Of a stretch of 64,000 nucleotides of DNA, positions 9,214 to 19,522 are shown piece after piece; position 1 is the first letter of the stretch, and the number at the start of each line of letters is the position of its first letter. A model generated the notes under the pieces. The model was not told the DNA's origin. It did no database searches and worked only from the letters and a program-made list of their open reading frames with translations. Both the position numbers and the translations under genes were made by a program. This stretch comes from Caldithrix abyssi DSM 13497 (GTDB lineage: Bacteria; Calditrichota; Calditrichia; Calditrichales; Calditrichaceae): NCBI RefSeq assembly GCF_001886815.1, contig NZ_CP018099.1, positions 4,648,501 to 4,712,500 of the forward strand, given 5' to 3'.

Positions 9214-10725
9214 ATGAAAGCCATCTCCATAGTCATTGTTTTGGCGGTCTTTATGTTAAATCATAATCTGTCAGGAAGAAACATCCATGTTCTTACTCTG
9301 GAAAAAAGCCAGCAATTAGCCCGCCAGAACAGCTTTAAAATGCGCAGTCTGCTCGAGGATTTTAAAATCGCCCGCTATGAATTGCGGGCAGCTCGCAACC
9401 GTTTTAAAACCCAGGTTAATTTAAAGTTTGATCTGCCTGATTACAGCGAAACCATCAGCAGCCTTCAGGACAGCGCCGGCCTGCATTATTTCCCGCTCAA
9501 ACAGGCGCGCTACAACGCTTATTTGCAAATTGAACAGCCCTTGCCAACCGATGGCTTTTTTTATCTCTCTTCCGGAATTTACCACGTACAGGATTACTTC
9601 TTGCAAGAACAATCATTCCGCCTCAACACGCGGCTGGGATTCGAACAACCCATAGAATCATTTTATGCCTACAATCGCATTAAGTCGTCGTTAAAGATGG
9701 CCGAATTAAACTATCGGCTTTCCGAAAAACGACTTCTTCGCGCTCAACTGGATCTGGAGTACGAAGTCGCCAGCGCCTTTTACAGCCTGTACTCTGCCCT
9801 GGAGCGTAAAAACATCGCCTTGCAGACTTTACGCCAACAACGCGACGCCTATCAGCTCGCGTTGAACAAATTCAAAGCCGGCGTTATTGCCGAGGTAGAG
9901 GCGCTGCAAATGGAAGTCGATCTGGGAGAAGCGCAAAACAACTTTGACCTTTCCCTGGTAGAGGTGCAGCAAAAGGCAGATGCTTTTAAACAATTGTTGA
10001 ATATCGATCTGCAAGATTCTGTCATTCTTAATACCGACTTGACTTACCCCATTGTAAAAATCGATCTGCAAAAAGCGCTGGAATTTGGTTTTAAAAATCG
10101 GCTGGAAATCCAGGAAAGAAAAATCGCCATTGAGCAGCAAAAACTAACCCTAAAACGCATTGACGCTGAAAATCAAATCCAGGGTAAAATTTCCGCTTAC
10201 TACGATTTTATCGGCGTCCGGCAGGAACCTCGTTATTATGCTTTAAACACAACCTTTCAAAATGCCTGGGAAGAATTAAAGAAGCGCCCCGGAAATCGCG
10301 GCATTGCCTTTTCCATCACCATACCTTTGTGGGACTGGCACGTTAACAAAAATCAAACGCTTGCCCAGAAAGCCCGCTTACATCAACAACAAATGGCCTT
10401 AAAAGACCTTGAAATCACCATCAAACGCGATATCCGCAACACGGTGATGGAACTGGAAAGCAGTCTCAAGCGTCTGCAATTGCTAGAAAAAAACGTGGCC
10501 GTCGCCGAAAAAAGTTTCGCAATCAGTAAAAATCGTTTTGCCAACGGCGATATCAACAGTCAGGCTCTGGCGCTGGATCGCAACCGGCTCAGTCAGGCTT
10601 ACAACTCCCGCTTAAACGCGCTGATCAATTACAAACTTTTACTGGCTGATGTTAAACGCAAAACCTTTTATGATTTCGTCAATGATCATCCCGTAAGCCT
10701 GGACGACTACTTGCAGCAGGAGTGA
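9214..10725 (+). CDS. TolC-like outer-membrane efflux protein
   Basis: A 503-residue OEP-family protein with an N-terminal signal peptide (hydrophobic stretch about residues 3-18) and long amphipathic coiled-coil regions rich in Ala, Gln, Leu and Lys, as in the periplasmic barrel of TolC. Two repeated halves are visible, each ending in a helix that resembles the family's xxxRLxLLxxEL-type segment. AGGGAG lies upstream of the ATG. It converges on the RND operon from the other strand and is the natural outer-membrane partner of those pumps, although the genes are not co-transcribed. Confidence 0.88.
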   Translation: MKAISIVIVLAVFMLNHNLSGRNIHVLTLEKSQQLARQNSFKMRSLLEDFKIARYELRAARNRFKTQVNLKFDLPDYSETISSLQDSAGLHYFPLKQARYNAYLQIEQPLPTDGFFYLSSGIYHVQDYFLQEQSFRLNTRLGFEQPIESFYAYNRIKSSLKMAELNYRLSEKRLLRAQLDLEYEVASAFYSLYSALERKNIALQTLRQQRDAYQLALNKFKAGVIAEVEALQMEVDLGEAQNNFDLSLVEVQQKADAFKQLLNIDLQDSVILNTDLTYPIVKIDLQKALEFGFKNRLEIQERKIAIEQQKLTLKRIDAENQIQGKISAYYDFIGVRQEPRYYALNTTFQNAWEELKKRPGNRGIAFSITIPLWDWHVNKNQTLAQKARLHQQQMALKDLEITIKRDIRNTVMELESSLKRLQLLEKNVAVAEKSFAISKNRFANGDINSQALALDRNRLSQAYNSRLNALINYKLLLADVKRKTFYDFVNDHPVSLDDYLQQE

Positions 10726-11061
10726 AAATAAGCTTTGATTTGATTCACAGCCGCAACCATAATCAACCGCAACGCGCGCAGAATAATTTTCTCGTAGATT
10801 ACGTTAATCATCGCAGAAAAAGATTGCTGCGCGCCAAAGCGAAATTTTTCAGGAAAATCGTTCGGTCCTTCTGTTTTACCTCGCCACGTTTTGGGAAGAT
10901 TTCTCCTCGCCCGTGGGACGGGCTCGTCGAAATGACTGGGGAGAGGCCGTGGGACGGGCTCGTCGAAATGACTGGGGAGACTACCTTTTGCCATCCCGTG
11001 GAGCGCCTACCACTTTATCTTTTCAAGAATCCCGCCCGGAGGGATAATCTTTAATTTACAA
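10726..11061. other. Convergent intergenic region with direct repeat
   Basis: This 336-base gap lies between convergent genes. A 34-base unit occurs twice with period 36 (10911-10944 and 10947-10980); its start can fold (GCCCGT-GGG-ACGGGC at 10909-10923). Near 11028-11044 a short ATCCC/GGGAT hairpin sits close to the end of the RND operon and may help end its transcript. I see no gene. Confidence 0.6.
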
Positions 11062-14000
11062 TCAACTTCCTTCTTCCACTGCTTTTACCTTTGCTCCGCT
11101 TTTCAAAATGCCCAGCGAAAGCTGTTTGAAATAATTGCGCAAATCGTCAAACACGGTATAGGCCCAGGGTACGGCAATCAGCGAGACCAGCGTAGAAAAA
11201 ATCAATCCCCCGATAATCGTTCGGCCCATTGGTGCATAAGGAATCCCGATCATCTTGGTGTTGCCAACCGCCATGGGTATCAGGCCGCCAATCGTCGTAA
11301 AAGCCGTCATTAGAATAGGGCGGAAGCGGTTTCGACCGCCTTCAATCAAGGCCGTCAGACGATCTTTGCCCTGCTTACGCAAACGATTGACCAGATCAAC
11401 CAGCACAATGGCGTTGTTGACCACAATTCCAATCAAAATAATAAAACCAATCTGACTCATCATATCCTGGGGCGTATCGGTCAAATACAAAATCCAGAAA
11501 GCGCCCACAAACGAAAAGGGAATTGACACAATTACCGATAGAGGGAGAACAAAGGATTCAAACAAAATGCCCATCAGCAAAAAGACAAAGGTGATAGAAA
11601 GAATGATTGCAAACATCATATTCTGATTGCTTTCGGTCAGCCTGAAAAAGCGTTTGCCTTTAGACCAGGAATAACCGTAAGGCATTTTAAAGCCAGACAT
11701 AACCTGGTCAATTTTAGCGTAAACAGCGGCAATGTCCTTTGAAGTGGTATTCGCTTTGACGCTCAAATAGGTCTTCCCGTTTTCGCGATGGATTTCGCCA
11801 AAGCCTTTGGTCACTTCCAGCTTTGCTAAGACGGCCAGCGGTATCTCTCGCCCGTTAGCCGAAAAGAAGGTAATGTTCTTTAACTGCTCAAAATTTTCAC
11901 GGTCTTCCTCGCGCAACTGCAAAAGCATGGCCACTTCTTTTTCATCCGTCTGGAATTTAGGCAGCTGGATGCCGCGTAAAGCGTACATGATGGTGCCGGT
12001 AATAACGCGCGGACTAATGCCGTACTTGCGCGCCTGTTCGCGGTTAATGATAATGTGCACTTCGTTCTGGCCTTTTTCCTGATCGGTTTCCACGCTGATG
12101 ATTTCGGGAATGGCGCTGATGCGTCGCTCCACTTCTTTTGCCAGTTGCGCCAGCTTGCGCGTATCGTCGCCGTAAAGACTTACCGTAACCGAAGCCGCTT
12201 CATCTCCGCCTTCCTGCCGCCAGGAAGTGCGATACTTTACGCCGGCAAACTGAGGCAGTCGTTTTTTTACATCCGCTACCACCTCGTCGCGACTCATTCG
12301 ATTACCGTCATTCCCTGCAAACATACTTAATAACGACCTGAAAATTACTTCGTACCACTCTTCATTTTCTTCCGGCACCAGAAAGACATGGATGCGTCCG
12401 AAATTCTGACGATAGCGAACATCGATCGTACGCACTTTATAAACCTCGGCTTTGGCGCGAATCGTATCTTCCACCGCCTTAATCACACGTTCGGCATCTT
12501 CCAGCGTGTAATTATCTGGCATATCAACCATAAGCCGAAAGTCATTAATATTGCCCTCCATGTTGTCTGTTTGTCCCACATGAGATGCAGCAAAGGTCAT
12601 GGAATAAAGAATGGCCATTAAAATCAAAAACGATTCGATGCGATGCGTGAGCACCCAGCGCAACGTCGACTGATAGTATCCATTTAAACGGCCGATTATC
12701 GGCGGTTCGCTAACCTGGCGCCGACTGACAATTCGGCTGGCGGCCAGCGGGATAAATACCAGCGCCACAAACAAAGAAGCCAGCAGCGAAAAAATAACCG
12801 GCAGACCAATGCGCAGCATATAAAAACGGAAGCCAACATCATCGTTCATCAATATTAAAGGCAAAAACACGACTACGGTCGTTAGCGTAGCCATGGTAAC
12901 GGCTAAAGACACCTCGCTGGCGCCCTTTGCTGCCGCCGCTTTCATATCCAGGCCCTGCTCTTTTTTGTGATAAATATTTTCCAGCACCACAATGGAATTA
13001 TCCACCACCATTCCAATGGAAATCATCAATCCCATCATGGTGATCAGGTTCATAGACCAGCCGATAAAATAGATGATGGTTAAGCTGATGAGTATGGAAA
13101 GCGGAATGGCCACAATAACAATCATGGTCATGCGAAAGCGGCGCAGGAAAAAATAGAGCACCAGAAAAGCAAAAAAGCCGCCCCATATCCCGGCTTTTTG
13201 CAAATTATTAACCGATTCTTCAATGAAATGCCCCTGGTTAAACAAAACCTCCATTTTAAAACCGGTTAAGCGCGTATCGTTCAGCAGTTCATTTAGCCGC
13301 CCTTCGATTTGCCGACACAGTTTTACCGTATTGGCCATGGCTTCCTTGTAAATACCCACCTGGATGGCAGCCTGACCATCGATGCGCTGAATCCACTGCC
13401 GCTCCGGAACATCGTAAATCACATCGGCCACATCTTTTAAAAAGATATTCGTGCCTTTAATGGGGATGTTTCTAATATCATCCAGGCTGCGAAACTTACC
13501 GATGGTGCGCACATAAATCTTTTGCCCGCCGGTACGAATGTACCCGGAAGACATGGAAAAATTGTCCTGCCGCAGAGATTCGATCACATTGTAAAGATTG
13601 ATTTTGTAACTTTTGATGGCATCCTGGTTAATGTAAATCAGAATCGATTTTTGTTCTGCGCCCCATATTTCCACACTGGCCACGCCGTCAATCCGTTCCA
13701 GCGGTTTTTTGATGATCTGTTCGGTAAAATAGTAAGGATCGTCCAGCGGCTTTTCCGGAATTAACGCCACCCACATGATGGGCTCATCGTCGTTGCTCCA
13801 CTTGCGAATAAAAATGCGCTCCACATCCTCCGGCAGATCGGCCTTGGCCCGATCCAGACGATCGCGCAGCTGCGAGTAAGCCAGATCCATATCCGTGCCC
13901 TGAACAAAGCGCACAAAGGCCCAGCAGCCGTTGGTAAAGCTGTTGGTCTCCACGCTTTTTACGCCCTTTAAAGTGCGCACATGTTCTTCAATAGGTCGGG

Positions 14001-14217
14001 CGATAAACTGCTCAACCTCTTCCGGGTTGGCATTGGGATAAGGAATCCACACGCCCAGAAAAGGCGGCGAAAACCCGGCAGGCATCAATTCTACCGGTAT
14101 CTGTTTGTAAGCGATAAAGCCCACAACCATCAGGGCCAACAGGGTCATTACAACCGTTACCGGCCTAAAAAGAGCCAGCCGGGGCAGCAGCCCTATTTTA
14201 TCTTTTTTCTCATGCAT
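11062..14217 (-). CDS. RND efflux pump, inner-membrane subunit (AcrB/HAE1 type)
   Basis: A 1051-residue RND transporter, normal length for the family. It has the first membrane helix near 15-35, large periplasmic loops after helices 1 and 7, and the proton-relay helix with GMVVDNSIVVLENI. The second half repeats the pattern (IGIVVNNAIVLVDLVN). It pumps small molecules out of the periplasm or membrane using the proton gradient. Its ATG overlaps the stop of the upstream RND gene by one base (TAATG at 14215-14219), showing translational coupling. Two unlike RND subunits in one operon recall heteromeric MdtBC, which suggests that they may assemble together; this is inference. Confidence 0.93.
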   Translation of the reverse strand: MHEKKDKIGLLPRLALFRPVTVVMTLLALMVVGFIAYKQIPVELMPAGFSPPFLGVWIPYPNANPEEVEQFIARPIEEHVRTLKGVKSVETNSFTNGCWAFVRFVQGTDMDLAYSQLRDRLDRAKADLPEDVERIFIRKWSNDDEPIMWVALIPEKPLDDPYYFTEQIIKKPLERIDGVASVEIWGAEQKSILIYINQDAIKSYKINLYNVIESLRQDNFSMSSGYIRTGGQKIYVRTIGKFRSLDDIRNIPIKGTNIFLKDVADVIYDVPERQWIQRIDGQAAIQVGIYKEAMANTVKLCRQIEGRLNELLNDTRLTGFKMEVLFNQGHFIEESVNNLQKAGIWGGFFAFLVLYFFLRRFRMTMIVIVAIPLSILISLTIIYFIGWSMNLITMMGLMISIGMVVDNSIVVLENIYHKKEQGLDMKAAAAKGASEVSLAVTMATLTTVVVFLPLILMNDDVGFRFYMLRIGLPVIFSLLASLFVALVFIPLAASRIVSRRQVSEPPIIGRLNGYYQSTLRWVLTHRIESFLILMAILYSMTFAASHVGQTDNMEGNINDFRLMVDMPDNYTLEDAERVIKAVEDTIRAKAEVYKVRTIDVRYRQNFGRIHVFLVPEENEEWYEVIFRSLLSMFAGNDGNRMSRDEVVADVKKRLPQFAGVKYRTSWRQEGGDEAASVTVSLYGDDTRKLAQLAKEVERRISAIPEIISVETDQEKGQNEVHIIINREQARKYGISPRVITGTIMYALRGIQLPKFQTDEKEVAMLLQLREEDRENFEQLKNITFFSANGREIPLAVLAKLEVTKGFGEIHRENGKTYLSVKANTTSKDIAAVYAKIDQVMSGFKMPYGYSWSKGKRFFRLTESNQNMMFAIILSITFVFLLMGILFESFVLPLSVIVSIPFSFVGAFWILYLTDTPQDMMSQIGFIILIGIVVNNAIVLVDLVNRLRKQGKDRLTALIEGGRNRFRPILMTAFTTIGGLIPMAVGNTKMIGIPYAPMGRTIIGGLIFSTLVSLIAVPWAYTVFDDLRNYFKQLSLGILKSGAKVKAVEEGS

Positions 14218-17200
14218 TACGATTCACTCCCTGCTTCCAGCGCCGGTTCACTAACCGGAAATTTTTCACGGCTTACCAGATCATAAAAGGTTGGAATGAC
14301 CACCAGCGTTAACAACGTGGAAGTGATCAATCCAACGATAACCGTAATGGCCATCGGCGTGCGTATTTCTGCGCCGTCTCCCAGCCCCAACGCCATGGGC
14401 AATAATCCCAGCACCGTTGTAGATGTCGTCATCAAAATCGGCCGCAACCGCACCTTGCCGGCCGTCATTACCGCTTCTACCTTGGGCATACCCTGACGAC
14501 GCAGGTGGTTAATGTAATCCACCAGCACAATCGCGTTGTTCACCACAATACCGGCTAACATGATCATCCCCAGAAAAACCACAATGCTTAAAGGAATGCC
14601 TGTTAAATACAGATACCAGACCACGCCGATAATAGCCAATGGAATGGTAAAAATAATGATAAATGGATGAAGCAGCGATTCAAACTGCGACGCCATGACA
14701 ATGTAAACCAGAAAAACAGCCAGAGCCAGGGCCATCATTAAACTGTTTAAAGAGGTTTCCATCTCTTTGTTTTGACCGGCCAGCTCGTAGCTGAAATCCA
14801 GCGGAATATCCATCTTCTGAATCTCATCGAAAATTTGTTGATTCAATTCATTGAGTTTGTAGCCGGGTAAAATGTTGGCCGTGATGACCGCCGAGCGCTG
14901 CTGATCGATGCGTCGGATCTCCGAAGGGCCCTCTTTGATACGCAGGGTTGCAACCGATTCCAGCGGCACCGGTCTCATTCCGGCAGGATTCACGATTAAG
15001 CGGCGCAAATCGTAAATGCTCTCGCGATCGGCCTCGCGCAAACGCACCAGCACTTCAATGCGGCGATCTTCTTCTTTGAACTTGGTGCTCACATCGCCCT
15101 GAATCTTATTGCGTAGGATGGAAGCCACCGTACGCACATTTAATCCGTAGCGCGCCAGTTTTCGTCGGTCAAAAAAGATTTGTATCTCCGGATTGCCCCG
15201 CTGAATATTGGCGCGCACATCGACCAGCCCTGGAATTCTGGAAAGCCGATCTTCCAGCTCATGGCTTAATTGTTGTAACTTGACCAGATTATATCCCTTT
15301 AAATGAACTTCAACCGGCGTTTTAAAAGAAAAAAGCACCGGCCGGGCAATGTCCATTTCGATGCCGGGATAATCCTGAAAAATTCGCCGTACCTCACGAA
15401 TCACGCGCTCTTCAAGCGGCGCAATATGGCCCATGGGTTTTAAGGTAACCGTTATTCTTCCGGTGTTTTCGCCCTCGTCGGTCTTGGTAGAAGCGCTTTT
15501 GTCCGCGCCGCTGATCGACGAAACCATCTGTACGCCCGGAATTTGTGCAATGCGCTGCTGAATGGCTTCCATTCGCTGGTCGGTCTCTTCCACGGGCGTG
15601 CCGACCGGCAAACGAATTTCAACAAAGAATTCGCCCTGATGCACCTGCGGAATCAGCTCGCTGCCCAGCCGCGGCGCCACAAACAAAATGGTGATCAAAA
15701 ACAGCGCAAAAACACCGCCAATCACCTCATAACGCCTTTTTAACGCCTTTTGCAGAAGCAGCGGATAACCGTTTTCTATCCTCGAATAGACGGCGTTAAA
15801 ACCGGCAATCAGCGCCGCCATGATCGGCGCAAAAATTAGTTTCAGCAGCTGCGCCAGTAAAAAGCCGAAAATGGTGAACTCCAGCAGCAAGCTGTGGAAA
15901 AAGCGAAAAGCCATTTCCATCAGTAAAAAGGAAAAGAATTTTACAGAAAAGAACAGCGCTTTAAAGGGCGCCGCAATCAGCTTTAGAATTTTTTTAACCA
16001 CGGAGGCCTGTGCGAATTCCGCAAAAATTTTAGCGAAATCGGCATACAGAGTGGGAACGGCGTTATAGGCGAAATACCCATCCCAGATGCGGTTGACAAA
16101 GCGGAAAAACGGCGCTTCTTTTTTAGCGGAAAAACTCTGCAGCCATTGGCCGTAGTGAAAATCTTTTTTGACAAAACCCAAAATCCAGCCCACTGGTTGC
16201 AGAAACGCGAGAATAAAGAGCAAAAAGCCCTTGCCTACCGTAACCAGCAAACCGACAAAAATCTGGGCCATCCGTCCAATGGCCATAAAAAAAGCCCGCA
16301 CATTATTCCCGATCGAAATCAATGCGCCTTTGAGTCCGTTGCCCTTAACCGCCGGTTGTTGCTTTTTTCTAAAATCAAGAATAAAGTTTTCAGGAAGTTT
16401 ACCGGCCTGGATATTCTGCACAAAACTGCCGATCTGGCGGGAAGAAAGCATGGGAATTAAAAACAAAGCCACCAGCAGCGAGGCCAGTAGCGAAAAAACA
16501 ACAGTCAAAGCCAGATCGCCAAACACCTGTCCGGCCACGCCCTGTACAAAAACAATGGGGAAAAATACGGCGATGGTCGTCAAAGTCGATGCGGTTACCG
16601 CGCCGCCCACTTCTTTTACGCCGCGAATGGTGGCCGCAATTAATCCGTCGCCCTCTTCTCGACAGCGGGCAATACTCTCCAGCACCACAATCGAGTTGTC
16701 CACCAGCATGCCAATGCCCAGCGCCAGACCGCCGAGCGACATGATATTCAGCGACACATTAAAAATCTTCATCGGGGCAAAGGTGGCCACAATCGAAAGC
16801 GGAATGGAAATGCCGATGATCACCGTGGGGCCCAGCCGTCGCAGAAAAATAAACAGAATCAAAATGGCCAGCAATCCGCCCTGGATGGCGGTTTTCTTTA
16901 CTTCGTTAATCGAATTTTCAATAAAAATCGACTGATCAGAAAGGGTTTTGATGGAAACGCCCTCGGGAAGTCCGTAGGTAATAAAATTGGTCATTTGCTT
17001 GGCCAGCAAATTCATCCTTTGTGGATCGATTTTTCGGGAGCCTAACTTTTCCTTTTTCAAACGCTCCACAAAAGCGCGCTGAGCCGGAGTGCCGTAAAGC
17101 CTGTCTTTTACGCGCCGCGCAACCGCTACGATATTGGCATCGGCCTCTTTGTAAATTTCGATTTCAACGCTCTCCTTGCCTCCGATGCGCGTGATAATCT

Positions 17201-18023
17201 GGCGCTCTTTGCTGGTGCGCGTTACGGTTCCCACATCCTTGATTTTTAAATCGACGCCATTCCAGCGGCCAATCACAATATTCTCAATCTCTTTGACCGA
17301 CCGAAATTCGTTGAGCGTGCGCACCAGATATTCGGTTTCGCCTTCTTTCAATTTTCCGCCGGCCATGTTAATGTTTTCCTCGGCCAGACGCTCGCGCACC
17401 GTTTGAATATCCATCCCAATCAAGGTCAGTTTCTGTTCGTCCAGCTCCACGCGAATTTCTTCTTCCAGGCCGCCCTTAACTTTAACGGCAGCCACGCCGT
17501 CAATCGTTTCCAGCGCACGCTTGATCTCTTCTTCGGCCAGGTAGCGCAGAAAGGTCAAACTGACGTCGCCATACAACCCGATGCGCATGATGGGATCCAG
17601 CGAAGGATCGTAGCGTAAAATAATCGGTCGTTTTACTTCCAGCGGCAGCATAACCTGATCCAGCTTTTCACGCACGTCGGCCGTCGCTTTGTTCATGTCT
17701 GTATCCCAGGTGAACTCTAAAATCACATCGGATTGTTCGGCTTTGGAAACGGAGCTAATGGTCACCAGATTATCCACCACGCCCAGGGCCTGTTCAATAG
17801 GTCGCGAAATGGCGTTTTCCACCTCTTCCGGCGCGGTTCCCGGATATTCCGTCCGTACCGTTAACGAAGGATAGGTCATTTCCGGCATCAAGTTGAGCGG
17901 CAGCTGCTGGTACGAAATCATGCCAAAAACGAAGATGCCAATAACCACCATCAAAATGGCCACGGGACGTTCTGTGGTAATGCGAAAAATCGTATTTCTA
18001 AAAGAATCCTGTGTGTTTTTCAT
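14217..18023 (-). CDS. RND efflux pump, enlarged (1268 residues)
   Basis: An RND-family proton-driven exporter with all usual parts (helix 1 near 20-40, GMLVDNSIVVLESI in helix 4, IVVNNAIVLVDYIN in the second half), but about 200 residues longer than normal. The extra sequence lies between the sixth helix (ends near 524) and the helix that opens the second half (near 763). It contains several long hydrophobic stretches (roughly 592-635 and 690-745) separated by basic/aromatic linkers, so it may add membrane or amphipathic helices on the cytosolic side. The ORF is uninterrupted and in frame. It sits 33 bases after the adaptor gene and overlaps the next RND gene by one base. Confidence 0.92.
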   Translation of the reverse strand: MKNTQDSFRNTIFRITTERPVAILMVVIGIFVFGMISYQQLPLNLMPEMTYPSLTVRTEYPGTAPEEVENAISRPIEQALGVVDNLVTISSVSKAEQSDVILEFTWDTDMNKATADVREKLDQVMLPLEVKRPIILRYDPSLDPIMRIGLYGDVSLTFLRYLAEEEIKRALETIDGVAAVKVKGGLEEEIRVELDEQKLTLIGMDIQTVRERLAEENINMAGGKLKEGETEYLVRTLNEFRSVKEIENIVIGRWNGVDLKIKDVGTVTRTSKERQIITRIGGKESVEIEIYKEADANIVAVARRVKDRLYGTPAQRAFVERLKKEKLGSRKIDPQRMNLLAKQMTNFITYGLPEGVSIKTLSDQSIFIENSINEVKKTAIQGGLLAILILFIFLRRLGPTVIIGISIPLSIVATFAPMKIFNVSLNIMSLGGLALGIGMLVDNSIVVLESIARCREEGDGLIAATIRGVKEVGGAVTASTLTTIAVFFPIVFVQGVAGQVFGDLALTVVFSLLASLLVALFLIPMLSSRQIGSFVQNIQAGKLPENFILDFRKKQQPAVKGNGLKGALISIGNNVRAFFMAIGRMAQIFVGLLVTVGKGFLLFILAFLQPVGWILGFVKKDFHYGQWLQSFSAKKEAPFFRFVNRIWDGYFAYNAVPTLYADFAKIFAEFAQASVVKKILKLIAAPFKALFFSVKFFSFLLMEMAFRFFHSLLLEFTIFGFLLAQLLKLIFAPIMAALIAGFNAVYSRIENGYPLLLQKALKRRYEVIGGVFALFLITILFVAPRLGSELIPQVHQGEFFVEIRLPVGTPVEETDQRMEAIQQRIAQIPGVQMVSSISGADKSASTKTDEGENTGRITVTLKPMGHIAPLEERVIREVRRIFQDYPGIEMDIARPVLFSFKTPVEVHLKGYNLVKLQQLSHELEDRLSRIPGLVDVRANIQRGNPEIQIFFDRRKLARYGLNVRTVASILRNKIQGDVSTKFKEEDRRIEVLVRLREADRESIYDLRRLIVNPAGMRPVPLESVATLRIKEGPSEIRRIDQQRSAVITANILPGYKLNELNQQIFDEIQKMDIPLDFSYELAGQNKEMETSLNSLMMALALAVFLVYIVMASQFESLLHPFIIIFTIPLAIIGVVWYLYLTGIPLSIVVFLGMIMLAGIVVNNAIVLVDYINHLRRQGMPKVEAVMTAGKVRLRPILMTTSTTVLGLLPMALGLGDGAEIRTPMAITVIVGLITSTLLTLVVIPTFYDLVSREKFPVSEPALEAGSES

Positions 18024-18056
18024 ATTGTTTTTCCTGATTCAATTTGCGCTCAGAGA

Positions 18057-19187
18057 TCAATGTTTGCTGACAAGAACATTTTCACGAACATTGACGATGC
18101 GAACTGGAGTTTGGTCTTTCATGCCTGCCTGCCCGACCACAATGATCATCTCGCCTTCTTCAATGTCTTTTAAAACTTCTACCTTTTCATTATCCTCATA
18201 ACCAGGTTGAATTTTTACGCGGTGAGCAATGGAATCGCGCACTACATAGGCGTACATATTTTCATTCTCGTAAACGATGGCCGTTTTGGGCACCAGCACC
18301 ACGTCTTTGTGCGTATCCAGAATAATGTGCACGTTGACAAACATTCCGGGACGCAAAATAGACGAACGATTGCGTACGCCAACCGTCACCTTAAATGTTC
18401 CGCTGGAAGGATCCACCACCGGACTCAGGCGCTTTACCCACCCTTCGAACCTTTGTCCGGCAAAATGATCGGAAGTAATATAAGCTCTTTGCCCGATCTT
18501 CACCTCACGCATGTTTTTTTCGGGCACGTAAACCACCGCAATAACCTGCGAATTATCGACCACGGAAAATAATTTATCGGTGGGCTGGATTCTTTCGCCG
18601 ATCTTGGTAAGACGCTGACCAACCCGCCCGGTAATCGGAGAACGCACTTTGGTGAAATCCAGTTGAAGCTTGGCCTGCTTCCAGGCGATCTCGGTAGCTT
18701 CCAGAGCGTAACGCGCTTTTTCAAACTCTTCCTGACTCAAAAGATTTTTTTCGAACATGGCCTTTAAACGGTCAAAATTGCGTTTTTGCTGTTCATATTC
18801 CACACGCGCTTTTTGTTCAGATAGTTCATATTCGCGCGCTTCCAGCTCCAGCATCACCTCGCCTTTTTCCACATATTGGCCTTCTTCTTTGTAGATTTTT
18901 TCTACGATGCCCTGAATCCGGCTGTAAACGTCGGCCATCACTTCGGTTTCCAGGTTGGAGCTGATGAGCAGGTACTTGGCAATATCGCCGCGCAAAACGG
19001 GCATAACTTCCACCGGCACGCGCTCCACATTTTTTGCAGGGTCGTTCATGTTCACACCGGCTCTGGCGCTGGAATCATTACGCTGATTTTGAGCATTTAT
19101 CCGGTCTTTATTGCCCTGTCTCCCGCAAGCCGCCAGTATCAACAGACTTAAGCCCAATAACAGAATCAAAGTAATAGAGCGTTTCAT
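18057..19187 (-). CDS. RND periplasmic adaptor lipoprotein (membrane fusion protein)
   Basis: A 376-residue HlyD/AcrA-family adaptor. A lipoprotein signal ends at LAAC with lipidated C21. The order is biotinyl-lipoyl-like half, alpha-helical hairpin (~110-165, charged coiled coil), second lipoyl half, then beta-barrel and membrane-proximal domains. It is the first gene of the minus-strand operon with the two RND pumps and should bridge them to an outer-membrane TolC channel, plausibly the one encoded at 9214-10725. Confidence 0.93.
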   Translation of the reverse strand: MKRSITLILLLGLSLLILAACGRQGNKDRINAQNQRNDSSARAGVNMNDPAKNVERVPVEVMPVLRGDIAKYLLISSNLETEVMADVYSRIQGIVEKIYKEEGQYVEKGEVMLELEAREYELSEQKARVEYEQQKRNFDRLKAMFEKNLLSQEEFEKARYALEATEIAWKQAKLQLDFTKVRSPITGRVGQRLTKIGERIQPTDKLFSVVDNSQVIAVVYVPEKNMREVKIGQRAYITSDHFAGQRFEGWVKRLSPVVDPSSGTFKVTVGVRNRSSILRPGMFVNVHIILDTHKDVVLVPKTAIVYENENMYAYVVRDSIAHRVKIQPGYEDNEKVEVLKDIEEGEMIIVVGQAGMKDQTPVRIVNVRENVLVSKH

Positions 19188-19522
19188 ATTTTCCCCTGTG
19201 TTTTAATTTCAGATAGCGTTTATTTGATTTAAAATTTTATTTTCCATACGATAAAATCCTGGCCCATGTTTCAATTTTAAAAAAATAATCAAGAATTACA
19301 ATTAAAAAGTGAAATAGCTAACAGAAACGCACCTAATTTAATAAACACGGGTATTTAAGAAGGCGCTGCCTGTTTTGGAAACAATGTACGCGTTTAACGA
19401 AAAGTGTCAAAACAAAGTTGGATAATTGAAGACAAAACGGCTGGAGGAAAATCCTTTATTAGAAAGATTGGAAAATTTTTGCTAAATTGCTTAAAATCGA
19501 TACTCAATTAAACTTAAAAGTT
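19188..19522. other. Divergent promoter region, adaptor / pgsA
   Basis: AT-rich gap between divergently oriented operons. It must hold both promoters, but I cannot point to a convincing -35/-10 pair or operator. Confidence 0.4.

Noticed and set aside
10905-10985. CRISPR-like repeat
   Set aside because: Only two copies separated by two bases, with no spacers and no cas genes in the window.
16168-16935. 255-codon + strand frame opposite the large RND gene
   Set aside because: Low-complexity Lys/Thr/Pro/Ser shadow of hydrophobic coding sequence on the other strand, with no recognisable domain. It lies partly over the RND insertion, but the minus-strand frame continues cleanly through it.
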